From positions 1 to 64,000 of the forward strand of contig CBDCWA010000003.1 of NCBI GenBank assembly GCA_965223255.1: 64,000 nt of DNA, written 5' to 3'. Position numbers and translations under genes: made by a program. The notes under the pieces are model-generated. The model was given only the letters and a program-made list of their open reading frames with translations. It had not been told where the DNA came from and ran no database searches. Within the stretch, counting starts at the first letter, position 1. Every line of letters begins with the position of its first letter. The DNA is from CBDCWA01 sp965223255 (GTDB taxonomy: Bacteria; Pseudomonadota; Alphaproteobacteria; Rhizobiales; Hyphomicrobiaceae). Shown here in pieces: positions 34,420 through 43,543 of this stretch.

Positions 34420-35922
34420 CTAAGTCAACGGAGCACAGTGAACACCGAAACGGTCGGCGATGCGGTCGAGGGACGCTCGGCAATGGGCAATATCCCTATT
34501 TGCTGAGGACTTCATTCGGATTAGCCCCACAAGCCTGCGCGGAAGAGGATACCAGCGGTCAAGGTCAAGCCCGCAACGATCAAGCAGCGCCATCGGTAGG
34601 GTTTGTAATGCGATGACTTGGTTCATGTAAGCCTGCGCTGCCGAGGCGCCGACCCAGGCGTTTCTGTTCTGACGAAACAGCGCTTCATGATCAAGAGTAT
34701 AAAACCCCTTACCAATAAGTTCTTCGCGGTACAGCAAATGCGTTACAAAGAAACCAGCCGCGCTGGTCAAGAAATGGAATCCATCTCGGGGGGTGATGCT
34801 CACAATGGTACCGTACGGTGAGACGCAGGGAAGCCTTTCCGCCATGTCGCTGGCTCGAAAGAAGCTTCCTGTGCAATTAACGAAGACACTTCCGCGCTCG
34901 ACCGGCTCAATCGTACCGCCTCGCAATTTCATGCTTGGCTCGTCTGGTGAATCATCCGTCACGTCAACGAGGTAGTCGGTATAAATTCTGTTCAGTCCCT
35001 CGGCGATACGGATGTGCTCGTCTTCCGACTGCAGGCCGTAAAGAAACACGCCATTCGGACTGTTCGGGTCGGTCGAATGGTGCCGCCGGAAATGTGCAAT
35101 GGTGTGGTCTTCGTTGTCGCCGTCAAAATTGTACGCCAAATCGCGAAATAGACGAGAGACCAGTTCGCCTGAAATCCAGCGCTTAAACCCTGTCGGGATG
35201 TATCTTGTTCGGTTAAGGAAATTCGTGCCGCGCCCATTGATGAGCGAGACTTTGCGTCCGGGTGCTTCCGTCAGCGTTGCTAGAATGGTGTCCATACCGG
35301 TCTTACCACCACCAATGACGTAGACAGGTGCGTCTGGGTTGGCAGCAAGCGTCTTGCGTAGATCCTGGGGGATGATGGAAATTACGTTGCCGCTGGACAG
35401 CGTGAGCGGTTCGGCCACGCGGTAGTTTAGGCCGCTGGCGTAGATGGCCCGCAGGGCCTCGACGCTTCTCAGCTGCTCTGGGCTACCATTCGGACAATAT
35501 GTGACCCTCGCCCGATATCCGCAATCAGTGTGGACTTCATCAAAAGTCATTGCCGACCACCCGAAGCTAATTTCGAGATCGACGGTTTGCGAGACCCGCC
35601 CAATCGCGCTGGCGAGATGCTCACGCACCTCATCTCGCTTTGCGAGATAATCGCGAGGTTTCTTCCAATTCCACTTCATGTCGCCGACGGTGAACATTGG
35701 ATGCGGCTGGTGCAACCGCACATAATCGTAAGCCGTGTTCCACATGCCGCCAGCAGCCTGTTTCTGATCGATCAGCAGGACTTTTGCGCCTCTGGGAAGA
35801 TACTCGATGGCGGCATAGAGGGCATTGAGCCCTGCAACACCGGCGCCGACCACAACAAGATCGTATGTTCCTGCGACCCGCTCGCTTTCTTCAACCGCTC
35901 GAATAGAAGTATCACCAAGCAT
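34420..35922 (-). CDS. flavin-containing monooxygenase-like FAD/NAD(P) oxidoreductase
   Basis: A 500-residue flavoprotein with two Rossmann motifs: VVVGAGVAGLNA (Gly26-Gly28-Gly31) for FAD, and YVIGGGKTGMD near residues 202-211 for NAD(P)H. After the first comes KVLLIDQKQAAGGMWNTAYDYVRLHQPH, shortened here to the familiar GGMW region of FMO-type enzymes. Members oxidise amines or sulfides or act as Baeyer-Villiger-like enzymes. The exact FMO fingerprint is not complete, so the class is tentative. A GGAGGG site precedes the ATG; an upstream in-frame ATG is less likely. It has no operon partner. Confidence 0.82.
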   Translation of the reverse strand: MLGDTSIRAVEESERVAGTYDLVVVGAGVAGLNALYAAIEYLPRGAKVLLIDQKQAAGGMWNTAYDYVRLHQPHPMFTVGDMKWNWKKPRDYLAKRDEVREHLASAIGRVSQTVDLEISFGWSAMTFDEVHTDCGYRARVTYCPNGSPEQLRSVEALRAIYASGLNYRVAEPLTLSSGNVISIIPQDLRKTLAANPDAPVYVIGGGKTGMDTILATLTEAPGRKVSLINGRGTNFLNRTRYIPTGFKRWISGELVSRLFRDLAYNFDGDNEDHTIAHFRRHHSTDPNSPNGVFLYGLQSEDEHIRIAEGLNRIYTDYLVDVTDDSPDEPSMKLRGGTIEPVERGSVFVNCTGSFFRASDMAERLPCVSPYGTIVSITPRDGFHFLTSAAGFFVTHLLYREELIGKGFYTLDHEALFRQNRNAWVGASAAQAYMNQVIALQTLPMALLDRCGLDLDRWYPLPRRLVGLIRMKSSANRDIAHCRASLDRIADRFGVHCAPLT

Positions 35923-36060
35923 GCACCCTCCAGCCGTTCGACTTTGCAACATCCAACATTGCCCAAGTAGAACCTGAGCACTTGAAGCCTAAGTCCACGG
36001 ACAAATGCAGGCAATGGCATCGCATGCTTCGCGCTCGTGTTCTGGCTCAGTGACGACACC

Positions 36061-36124
36061 AGTTTCCGTTGCACCCCTGATATCGGTCGTCGCTACGCGC
36101 TGGGCGGCTGTCAGAGATGGGCCA
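36061..36124 (+). repeat. dispersed intergenic repeat, family 2, copy 1
   Basis: AGTTTCCGTTGCACCCCTGA, then TATCGGTCGTCGCTACGCGC, TGGGCGGCTGTCAGAGATGGGCCA. It aligns along its length with the copy near 38.6 kb, with a similar CGC-rich palindromic core. It lies in a 300-base gap left of a decayed membrane-protein gene. Confidence 0.6.
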
Positions 36125-36221
36125 CAACAGGAAGTCACGACAACGCGATGTCGAACCTGATCAACGTCTGTTTATACCACGTTGCTGCGCTCGAATACCT
36201 TATGATATCTTTTGCCCTTCA

Positions 36222-36610
36222 ATGCAGAACCGTTATGCGCTTATTGCCATGTTCACTTTGCGCCTTGCCGTTCTTCTTCCCGCGCTGGCAGATTTCTTGC
36301 TTGCCGGACTTATGCTGTTCCGATCGGCGGACATTGTCGATCCCAGTATCGTTCCTCGGCTGTAGTTTTCCGGTGTAGTCTTTGCGTGGGGGTGTCCTAT
36401 TGCTTGTTGGATTGGCCGGCCAGTGGAACGGGTATGGGTATTGTTGCCAACGCTGATCGCTATAGCGGGGGCCTGGTGGGCTTGGTAGTGGGGTATGCTG
36501 CGGGTGTTGTTGAGGTTGAGACGACGGTTCTCTCAGTTCTTCTCGGTGCAATCATGATTGGCTTTGGTTGGCTGGGACTCCGCTGTTCGAACAGCGCCAG
36601 TCTTACGTAG
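36222..36610 (+). pseudogene. decayed small integral membrane protein
   Basis: Starting at an ATG the frame reads MFTLRLAVLLPALADFLLAG with LMLFRSADIVDPSIV and meets TAG. It resumes in frame as FSGVVFAWG, then GRPVERVWVLLPTLIAIAGAWW, and meets another TAG. The hydrophobic pattern then continues in another frame (TTVLSVLLGAIMIGFGWLGL). The order of helices is that of a four-helix membrane protein of about 125 residues broken by two stops and at least one frameshift. The family is not recognised. Confidence 0.55.
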
Positions 36611-36713
36611 CCGCGCCAGAGATGGCGGCGAGGATCGCGAGAGTGTCAAACGATGATGGGACGCTAAGAGAGATACTGGATTGGTGAGCGGGTCTTGGCG
36701 AACGATCGTATGA

Positions 36714-36962
36714 TTAGAAGCGAATACTGAGCCCGCGTGGCATACGTTGACCGCGCCACCCTCTCTTGCGGCCCCTCGACCAACCGGGCGGTCTTCTGGA
36801 TTTTCTCCAACCTCTCTTCTTTCCCTGTCGCCAGCCACGTGGCTCTGACCATTTTTGCTTCTTGGCAAAACCGTTACCCTTCGGGCCCTTTGCAACAGCT
36901 TGGGTCGTTCCCAATGCTAAAACCAACGCGGCGACAGCGGATATCGCTTTAAGCCAAGTCAT
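36714..36962 (-). CDS. small exported basic protein
   Basis: An 82-residue protein. The signal peptide is MTWLKAISAVAALVLALG with cleavage near AVA. The mature part is short and extremely basic, with repeated GW/KKRGW/RGRKRGWRG phrases. AGGAG stands at good distance before the ATG. I do not recognise a family. It resembles in style the Arg-rich exported protein near the left end of the window. Binding to nucleic acid, lipopolysaccharide or another polyanion is possible but unsupported. Confidence 0.6.
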   Translation of the reverse strand: MTWLKAISAVAALVLALGTTQAVAKGPKGNGFAKKQKWSEPRGWRQGKKRGWRKSRRPPGWSRGRKRGWRGQRMPRGLSIRF

Positions 36963-37539
36963 TTCCAATTCTCCTTGGTAGCGTGAAAAGCGCAAAGGTC
37001 ACGGGGCGTTACGCTACTAAAAGAAACCTATCCATGGGTTGTCTTAGCCAGACAGATTTTACTGAACCTATTCAGAGATTATTAACCTGGGTGGCGAACC
37101 TGAATTGGAACGGAGCCAACCACGCGTTGGTTATGGGTGGCGGTGATGGAATAGCTGATAGGTCGCGTTCCGAATTGGGTCAAATTGTGAGTGTAATGAG
37201 CTGACGAATTACGTCAGCATTCACCCTGAAACCGTAAGAACCAGTGGGAAATCCGCGAATTCTCCGGTTCACTTTCAGGTGCAGACATCGCCCAGCCCTG
37301 GGCTGACGAGTCGTATCGGCCAGAAGCGGACAGTGGCCATGGCTGGGTTGAGGTCGGCGTTGAACTAAACGCCTACGATAGAAACTAGGCGGAATACCGG
37401 ATCGTGGGAGCAGAAATATTGAGTGGACTGACGGATTGAACTGAAGTCTGATCTAATGATCGGAGTATATCCATCTAAGAGCTTACGGAACACATTTTAG
37501 CGTTGTATTATAGATGTTGGCGGCACCAAGGTGATTGCT
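36963..37539. other. gene-free stretch with possible family 2 repeat scrap
   Basis: About 575 bases without a convincing gene. At 37281-37309 the block CAGACATCGCCCAGCCCTGGGCTGAC resembles the core of repeat family 2 and contains the palindrome GCCCAGCCCTGGGC-like arms. Otherwise nothing recognisable. Confidence 0.45.
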
Positions 37540-38424
37540 ATGGTAGAGAACGCCGAATGCAAAAAGCAATCTTCCGAATTCCATCGGTTCAAGCCTGTTA
37601 AACTTCTAACTGGGCGCTTTGAGTTCGCCGGCGTCGTGCACACTGCCAAGACCGCTGCCCAGCACATGCGAGATATAAACGATGCTGTTGGCGCGTCGGA
37701 TACGTATGTATCTGTGGAGTACTTCAACATATATATCGGTGGATTGGCGCTGAACTTGATGCAGCAAACGCCTAGCCAACAGCACGAAACGCTTTTGGCG
37801 AACGCGGATCACCCAACATTGTTCTGGGCATTCGTTGCAGCGCGCGCGTTCGCACAAAACAAGACAATCATTACAACGAATCCCCAAAAGATCGAAAATA
37901 GATGGGTTGATCCCTCCACCCACTATAACCTGGGCCTGTTAGCTGCTGGTGTCGGATTTGCAGGCGCAGCGGCGACATCGGGCATGATCACCCGCAGAGC
38001 CTTTTTCGTTGGCGCAGTCGCATCCCTAGTGCCTGCCGATTGGAGCTACCGAGCGACGCAGCAGGACTTCGAATGGCGGATCAGAAGTCTGATGCGGCCA
38101 ACCTCTGAACAATGCCATACTATAGACTATAGCTACGAAAAAACGATCAACCGCGATTGGAGCAATTATCAATGGCGAGATGTGAGCACAGCCCATGGGT
38201 TGTTACACTTCGCCAAACAATCCGGAGACATTGGACACGTCGTCGGAATTTATGGCGCAGCACACCACAAAATGGTGCATTTCCTGTCCGAGCCAGCCGA
38301 GACACAGGCGCTGATTGCAAAGCACATCATATATAACCGGCTTGGCGATCCATATATAAGGGCTTGGAGTTACGATCCAATTCAACACGGCTTCATTCTC
38401 AAGAAGAATATTCGTTACATTTAG
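37540..38424 (+). CDS. putative TraB/GumN-like (Tiki-fold) protein with internal membrane segment
   Basis: A 294-residue protein I can place only tentatively. It has a GxxH motif at residues 31-34 (AGVVHTA), a buried Glu at 60 (VSVEYFN) and a second GxxH at 239-242 (GIYGAAHHKM), the spacing and order seen in TraB/PrgY/GumN and Tiki metal-dependent proteases. A hydrophobic hairpin near residues 132-168 (LGLLAAGVGFAGAAATSG ... FFVGAVASLVP) splits the domain, suggesting membrane attachment. AAGG precedes the ATG; an earlier GTG is possible. It stands alone and is AT-rich. Confidence 0.55.
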   Translation: MVENAECKKQSSEFHRFKPVKLLTGRFEFAGVVHTAKTAAQHMRDINDAVGASDTYVSVEYFNIYIGGLALNLMQQTPSQQHETLLANADHPTLFWAFVAARAFAQNKTIITTNPQKIENRWVDPSTHYNLGLLAAGVGFAGAAATSGMITRRAFFVGAVASLVPADWSYRATQQDFEWRIRSLMRPTSEQCHTIDYSYEKTINRDWSNYQWRDVSTAHGLLHFAKQSGDIGHVVGIYGAAHHKMVHFLSEPAETQALIAKHIIYNRLGDPYIRAWSYDPIQHGFILKKNIRYI

Positions 38425-38571
38425 CGTGGGATCGGATGCCAACCCTATGAACTGGCAAGAATCGCTCGGTGCACGATTTCCACTTGCGTCCCGCAGCCGT
38501 TCCATACTCCTGGGTCATCCGGCGAGGATCGTCGTCTGACAGAGCCATGACAGCATTGTCGCCAGTGGCTG

Positions 38572-38660
38572 ACCTATGTCGGTTTTTCCGGCGTAACTTT
38601 CCGCTGCACCTCTGAAAGCGGCATTCGCCCAGCGTTGTGCTGACGGCAGAGACGGGCCAA
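38572..38660 (+). repeat. dispersed intergenic repeat, family 2, copy 2
   Basis: CCTATGTCGGTTTTTCCGGC, then GTAACTTTCCGCTGCACCTC, TGAAAGCGGCATTCGCCCAG, CGTTGTGCTGACGGCAGAGA, CGGGCCAA. It matches the copy near 40.4 kb over nearly 90 bases with small gaps. It lies in a 585-base gap between the Tiki-like gene and the YeeE pair; the rest of that gap is empty. Confidence 0.7.
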
Positions 38661-39009
38661 TTGATAATTTTAGCCCCGTTGAGCACAGTGCCGTCAATCC
38701 GCTGGGACGGCAATGTAACGCGAAATGCAATCGCTAAGCCGTGATATTGTGGTCATGCGCCTTTTCACAGGTAGAGAATGCCATACGGAATGCTGGCGTA
38801 TTGCTATCGCAATAGCCACACGCAACGCCTGATTTGAGGCAGATCAACGCAATTTGGAGCAAGCCCGAATAGCCAGACCTTACTTTACACCAAATTGAAA
38901 TTGGATGAGGCGTAGTGTCGGTTAAATGCGGAGATCGAAGAGCACGCTGCAATCGTTCCCAAAAGACTGACGACAAATGCGCCTCTCATCAAAAAATGGA
39001 GGTCGCGCA

Positions 39010-39594
39010 ATGACATCGCCGTCAACTCGGTACGAACCATTGTCATGGGCAACCGGCGGACTTCTGCTCGGCTTGGTTTTCTTCGCAGCGGTTCTGCTCG
39101 TTAAACCTATCGGTGTTTCAACACAGTTCGTAATTCTCGACGGCATCCTCTGGGATGCCGTCGACCCAAAAGTGGTTGTAGCGTCGCCAGAGGCAAAAAG
39201 CGGCTACACCAGCACGAATGCATACTTGGCCAAGAGCGGGGGGAAATACGCCAAGTCGGTGGCCAATCCCGTCAACTATAGTTTTATTTTTGTCCTTGCC
39301 ATGTTTGGCGGAGCGCTAATCTCGGCGTTTTTGCGTAGTGGAGTGGGTGCCGAAGAGCGGACAATGCCCGCAGTTTGGCGTGCCAATTTTGGCTCATCGC
39401 AAATCAAGCGGTATGCGGCGACCTTTCTGGCAGGCTTCATTGTCCTTTATGGCGCGCGTCTCGCTGGGGGCTGCACATCTGGTCATATGATGAGCGGGGT
39501 CATGCAAACGGCGCTCTCCGGCTACTTGTTCATTGTGGGAGCCTTCCTAGCAGGTATCCCGACCGCGCTCTATCTCTTCCGGAAGGAGGCTTGA
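39010..39594 (+). CDS. YeeE/YedE family membrane protein (first of a pair)
   Basis: A 194-residue membrane protein of the YeeE/YedE sulfur-transport family. The hallmark GARLAGGCTSGHMMSG with its conserved Cys is near residue 150, and several hydrophobic helices flank it. Family members with one such motif per half-protein work as pairs and move thiosulfate or other reduced sulfur. GGAGG precedes the ATG; an upstream in-frame start would swallow it. The second half-protein gene starts one base after this one ends, so they form a coupled pair. Confidence 0.88.
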   Translation: MTSPSTRYEPLSWATGGLLLGLVFFAAVLLVKPIGVSTQFVILDGILWDAVDPKVVVASPEAKSGYTSTNAYLAKSGGKYAKSVANPVNYSFIFVLAMFGGALISAFLRSGVGAEERTMPAVWRANFGSSQIKRYAATFLAGFIVLYGARLAGGCTSGHMMSGVMQTALSGYLFIVGAFLAGIPTALYLFRKEA

Positions 39595-39595
39595 A

Positions 39596-40183
39596 ATGCT
39601 CGAGATTATTTTGGCAATCATTGTCGGTGCCGCATTCGGAGCCTCCCTCGACCGAGTCGGCGCAACAAACCCCGGTTTGATCATTCGAATGCTGAACCTT
39701 ACTAATCTCCATTTGATGAAGACTATATTGATGGGCATTGGTGTTGGTTCGATCCTTCTATTTGGTGGCCTCCTACTAGGGCTAGTCGATCCGGGACACA
39801 TGTCGGTGAAGGCGGTTTATGTTGGTGTGTTCGTGGGTGGGCTTCTGCTAGGCCTTGGCTTCGCCGTTTCAGGCTACTGCCCTGGAACCGGGCTCACGGC
39901 AGCTGCCACAGGTCGTTTCGATGCCCTCTTCTTCGTCATTGGTGGTCTAGTAGGTGCGGCGGCATACATGGTTTCGTATAGTTGGATCGCGGGCACGGGC
40001 TTGCTCGACAAAGTTGCCGGCGGCAGCACCGTTTTAGGGCCGATCAAAGGGACGAAATACCCAGCAATCTTTGAAGGGATCTCTGGCGAGTGGCTCGGAC
40101 TTGTTGTTGGTCTGGTGCTGGTGTTGATTGCTTGGGCGCTGCCCCATCGGATCGGCACAGAGCAGGCTGTTGCAGCCGAATAG
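39596..40183 (+). CDS. YeeE/YedE family membrane protein (second of a pair)
   Basis: A 195-residue companion to the preceding protein. It has five or so hydrophobic helices and the family motif GFAVSGYCPGTGLTAAATGRFDA, here kept to its Cys-containing core SGYCPGTG near residue 98. Bound sulfur species are thought to pass the conserved Cys residues of this family. The gene begins one base after its neighbour, with GGAGG inside the neighbour's end. Its nearest downstream gene encodes a CBS-domain protein, though 660 bases separate them. Confidence 0.88.
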   Translation: MLEIILAIIVGAAFGASLDRVGATNPGLIIRMLNLTNLHLMKTILMGIGVGSILLFGGLLLGLVDPGHMSVKAVYVGVFVGGLLLGLGFAVSGYCPGTGLTAAATGRFDALFFVIGGLVGAAAYMVSYSWIAGTGLLDKVAGGSTVLGPIKGTKYPAIFEGISGEWLGLVVGLVLVLIAWALPHRIGTEQAVAAE

Positions 40184-40366
40184 TTAATTCAATCTGGCAC
40201 TCGAATTACAAGGTCGTGAACTGTGGGGCAGTTGGGAAGGTTTCGCGGTCACGACCTGGTCTCGAGCGGTGGAGCTCGCCATCGGCTGTACCCGGTTTCG
40301 GGTTCGAGTCATAAGCTTCCGGTCGCAGTCAGACAATTCAATGCCAGCCACGTCACCGACAGCGGA

Positions 40367-40453
40367 CGTATGTCGGCTTTTCAGCAACATCTTCTGCTTC
40401 ACCCCAGTTTGCGGAAATCGCCCAGCGATGGGCCGACAGCCGTTGAGGGCCAG
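40367..40453 (+). repeat. dispersed intergenic repeat, family 2, copy 3
   Basis: GTATGTCGGCTTTTCAGCAA, then CATCTTCTGCTTCACCCCAG, TTTGCGGAAATCGCCCAGCG, ATGGGCCGACAGCCGTTGAG, GGCCAG. It aligns closely with copy 2. It sits in a 660-base gap (40184-40842) that otherwise shows no gene. Confidence 0.7.
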
Positions 40454-40842
40454 CTACTGACGTCCTGTAGCACGGACGATCAGTTGGCGTGTTCTTTCTG
40501 TGCACACCGAGTCGGCGCTCGACGCCGCCAAATCGCCGCAGTGCGGGATCACGGTCAGCATTGCAGGCGCTTCCGGCGTTGCGCGAACGCTGCCGATGCC
40601 TCCCCGTGAGGCATTTATAAGCCTACGAAAGTGTGCGAGCCAAGCCGCGACCAGCTACGAGATGAGTGCAGCAGACGATTCGTTCTGGGTGAGCAATGGA
40701 AGAGATGCGACGCGAACGAGCTTAGCACCTAGATCATTAGCCGCGTAATAAGCTAGATTAGGGGTAATGCTGAACCAGCCGCCTCTAACCTTCAATGCGT
40801 ACCAATTAGGCGGGCCAGGACAGGGCCCAGGAGAGGATCTTA

Positions 40843-41286
40843 ATGAACACGGTCAAAGAAATTCTGGCCCGGAAGAGTGGCGCCCTGATCCATGTGCGTT
40901 CCGGCGACATGGTCGTCGAAGCCTTGCGTCAGATGCGCGACAACCGGGTCCGGTCGGTGCTGGTCATCGACGACGACGTATTGGTCGGTATCGTGACCCA
41001 GGGTGACTGCGCCATAAGAGTACTGCTGCCCGGGCTCGATGCGACGCAGACTCCCGTAGGCCAAGTGATGACGGGCGACCCGGTGACAGTCAAGCCGGAC
41101 GATCAAGTGGAGGGCTGCATGGCAGTAATGGCTGGTCGCGGCTTTCGCCATCTACCAGTGCTTGACGCGGGCAAGGTCGTGGGAGTGATCTCGATCGGAG
41201 ACGTCGTCAAGGACATCATCGAAAATTTGGAGCACAACGTGAGCGACTTGATGGGCTACATCATGACGGACGGCCCCGGGGGCTGA
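40843..41286 (+). CDS. CBS-domain protein
   Basis: A 147-residue protein made of two CBS domains (about residues 7-66 and 74-133). The first ends VLVGIVTQGDCAIRV, and the second has VGQVMTGDPVTVKPDDQVEGC with HLPVLDAGKVVGVISIGDVVK, shortened here to its recognisable VVGVISIGDVV. Such stand-alone pairs bind adenine nucleotides and sense energy state. AGGAG precedes the ATG. Its last codons overlap an ankyrin-protein fragment on the other strand, which may mark an old junction. Confidence 0.9.
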   Translation: MNTVKEILARKSGALIHVRSGDMVVEALRQMRDNRVRSVLVIDDDVLVGIVTQGDCAIRVLLPGLDATQTPVGQVMTGDPVTVKPDDQVEGCMAVMAGRGFRHLPVLDAGKVVGVISIGDVVKDIIENLEHNVSDLMGYIMTDGPGG

Positions 41287-41470
41287 CAGACGAACCCGCG
41301 AGATGCTCTTTAACAGCCTTTACATCCCCATCGTAGGCCGCTTTGAGTATTCCAGTGTAAGCGGATGCTTCGGCACTGTTAGGAGCAAGTTTATGCTGCG
41401 CATAAGCAGGTGTTGGCAGCAACAAGAGAGCATACGAAATGGCAAACAATGCAAATTTTGGGTTATTCAT
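41261..41470 (-). pseudogene. truncated exported ankyrin-repeat protein
   Basis: Sixty-nine residues: a signal peptide (FALFAISYALLLLPTPAYA), a short linker, then the opening of an ankyrin array (ILKAAYDGDVKAVKEHLA). After that the frame runs into the CBS gene on the opposite strand and stops, with no further repeats. The ATG has an AGGGG site. It is probably the surviving 5-prime end of a longer gene cut by a deletion or insertion at about 41.28 kb. Confidence 0.65.
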
Positions 41471-41696
41471 CAAAAGCCCCTCCGTCTGCCAAGTCTTATC
41501 ATTGTTGTAGTATCTTGCGTGAGATTGCCCGATCTGCAAGCCTTCCGAAGTTTACGGTACACGACTGCATTTGGCCCTGAACGGCTGTCGGTCAAGCGCT
41601 TGGCGATCGCCGATATTGGGGGCAGCAGAAAATGGGGCAGGATTGCGGACATAAGTCCACCGTCGGGGGGCGGCAGATTAGTCGTCAAACCTTCTG

Positions 41697-42653
41697 TCAG
41701 GTCGGTAGGGTAACGAACACGTAACGCAATACCGATGACCGACCCACCCTTAACGCTGTCTTGCGAGAGGGGGTGTTCTCCGGGTGGATAGTCCCAAGCA
41801 ATAGCCGGCTGGGGCATTCCACCATGACCTGTGCCAGCGCCCGCTGAGCCTCGGCCGCAAGTCCCCGTCCGGCGTGCTCAGCTTTTACCACCTCTTCCAA
41901 AATGACATCGCCATTAAGCCACTCGACGCTTGCGTCGATCGTGGCGAGCAGACCGACGGTCTCTAAACGCTCGCGGATGGCGAACAAGCTTCCACGGTCA
42001 AAACTCTCCTTTAGTTCCTCTCTGGAGGCAGGTGTAATGTTGCGCGCTAGCTCTGGCGTCTCGACGGCAAGTTGCCCATACCGTGCTCTCACAATTTCTT
42101 CTGCCTCAGCCAATTCGCCGAAGGGCTCCAACCGGACCCTTCTTTGATACTGCTCGGGATTGCCTCGAATCGAGCCGTAGGACGCAGCGTGCACGATCAG
42201 ATCGGGTATGGCATCCACTGGCAGCTCATGTTCCTCCGGCAGTAAAACGCGTAGAGCCTGCGGCCGGAAGGCGCGCCAGCGCTCAGCAACAATTTGTTGC
42301 AGCATGTGCCAATCATTGATTTGGCCAGCATCGTCTGCGATCGAGGAGGCTACGATGTCAACAAATGGCTTTGCTGTGTTGCCACCTAAAAATCGTATGC
42401 CACCGAGCAGACGCATGCTCTCCTGCTCGATGAAGCGGTGGTTAAAGTCTGAAGGACGAATGCCGGGTAAACCAAAATGACCGGAAAACCGACCTGCGAA
42501 TTGGGAATCGGTCACACGATCGATCTGTTGTGCGAACCAACTCCGCACAAGGTCTGCACCGGTATCTCCAAACAGCCGAAAAGCGACCGCAAAATGAGCG
42601 GCCATTGAGGGCCAAGATTCGGGATGCCGGACACATTCTGGAACAAGTTTCAT
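41697..42653 (-). CDS. GNAT-fold acetyltransferase with N-terminal extension
   Basis: A 318-residue protein. The last hundred residues form a GNAT domain: DGDVILEEVVKAEHAGRGLAAEAQRAL-type acetyl-CoA loop (core HAGRGLAAEAQ), then LLLGTIHPENTPSRKTALRVGR, a clear family pattern. The first two hundred residues are helical with no recognised motif. The extreme N-terminus has a weak ribosome site, so the start could lie further in. It may be a fusion or a two-domain acetyltransferase. It lies before an aminoglycoside-acetyltransferase-like gene on the same strand but with a 210-base gap. Confidence 0.65.
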   Translation of the reverse strand: MKLVPECVRHPESWPSMAAHFAVAFRLFGDTGADLVRSWFAQQIDRVTDSQFAGRFSGHFGLPGIRPSDFNHRFIEQESMRLLGGIRFLGGNTAKPFVDIVASSIADDAGQINDWHMLQQIVAERWRAFRPQALRVLLPEEHELPVDAIPDLIVHAASYGSIRGNPEQYQRRVRLEPFGELAEAEEIVRARYGQLAVETPELARNITPASREELKESFDRGSLFAIRERLETVGLLATIDASVEWLNGDVILEEVVKAEHAGRGLAAEAQRALAQVMVECPSRLLLGTIHPENTPSRKTALRVGRSSVLRYVFVTLPT

Positions 42654-42867
42654 CGGGTGCTGCTACCATGACAACCTTCAGCACTCAACGTCCGTTCATG
42701 GCCCGACTCGTCGAATGGCCTGCTGGATCGAATACCCGCAATCGAATATATTCAATCTGCGTTCTCGCTTCGTGCCTCGATCGATCGCAGTCGGAGCCAC
42801 AGCTGACGAGGGGCGCGCATCGGCCAATCGAACTGGATGCCCCGCATAGGCTTCTTGGATCGCGATT

Positions 42868-43416
42868 TCAGTCGTTTGGGAAGCGTTCCCTCCAAGCAGT
42901 TCGTGTCAGGCGATGAACGAGGCAATCATCATCTTCGAACATGCGCCGCCCTTCAGCGACAAATCCAAGTCTCTGATAGAACCGGTATGCGCGCTCGTTG
43001 CTAACCAAGGGGTCTATGACGATTGCTGTTACTGACGGTTCGCTGAAGCAGAGCTGGAACGCTTGCCTCATCATCTGCTCACCATAGCCTCTGCCAAGGT
43101 CATCTGCTGATCCAATCCAGATGTCCACTGCGCGGAGGTTAGGCTCAATGTCGCCCCAGTAGTGAGTCGACTCTGTATGTGGGTCGATGATCTGCATAGC
43201 ACCTATGGCGCGACCATCGAGCTCCGCGATGAAGTATTGATAGTCGGGCGCAACCAGAGCCAGCTCATCGGGCCAATAGGTGTCTCCGAATGCCTTTGTC
43301 GCATCAGGATCGTCTGACGTAGCAGCGATGACATGCGGCTGGCGGTCCCAGTAATCAAGAAGTGGTACGTCAGCAACCCCCATGGGGCGAAGCACAATGT
43401 TCAATCGTCGTGTCAT
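42868..43416 (-). CDS. GNAT acetyltransferase, AAC(6')-like
   Basis: A 182-residue GNAT enzyme of the group containing AAC(6')-Ib and siderophore acetyltransferases. Conserved parts are YFIAELDGRAIGAMQI, AVDIWIGSADDLGRGYGEQMM (acetyl-CoA loop GRGYGEQ), then AIVIDPLVSNERAYRFYQRLGF. The family acetylates amines of aminoglycosides or hydroxylysine-type siderophores. Whether it confers resistance cannot be told from sequence. The ATG beginning TRRLNIVLRPM fits the family start; the longer upstream frame has no clear ribosome site. Confidence 0.8.
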   Translation of the reverse strand: MTRRLNIVLRPMGVADVPLLDYWDRQPHVIAATSDDPDATKAFGDTYWPDELALVAPDYQYFIAELDGRAIGAMQIIDPHTESTHYWGDIEPNLRAVDIWIGSADDLGRGYGEQMMRQAFQLCFSEPSVTAIVIDPLVSNERAYRFYQRLGFVAEGRRMFEDDDCLVHRLTRTAWRERFPND

Positions 43417-43543
43417 GCGCCCAAGTCTACCACATCTAATTGCGGCCATATCTATGGTTCGAATCTGGCGCATGGGTACATTCCGCATGTACTTGTTCCG
43501 TGTCTGGTGCTAGGGCCAGTTCAACCGGTAATGGAGCCTCCGA

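Noticed and set aside
36250..36610. Long plus-strand open frames as a real membrane-protein gene
   Set aside because: The hydrophobic pattern jumps between frames and is broken by stops, so it was recorded as a pseudogene.
40290..40320. A GGTTCGAGTC stretch resembling a tRNA T-loop
   Set aside because: No acceptor stem, anticodon arm or D arm could be built around it, so it is not called as a tRNA.
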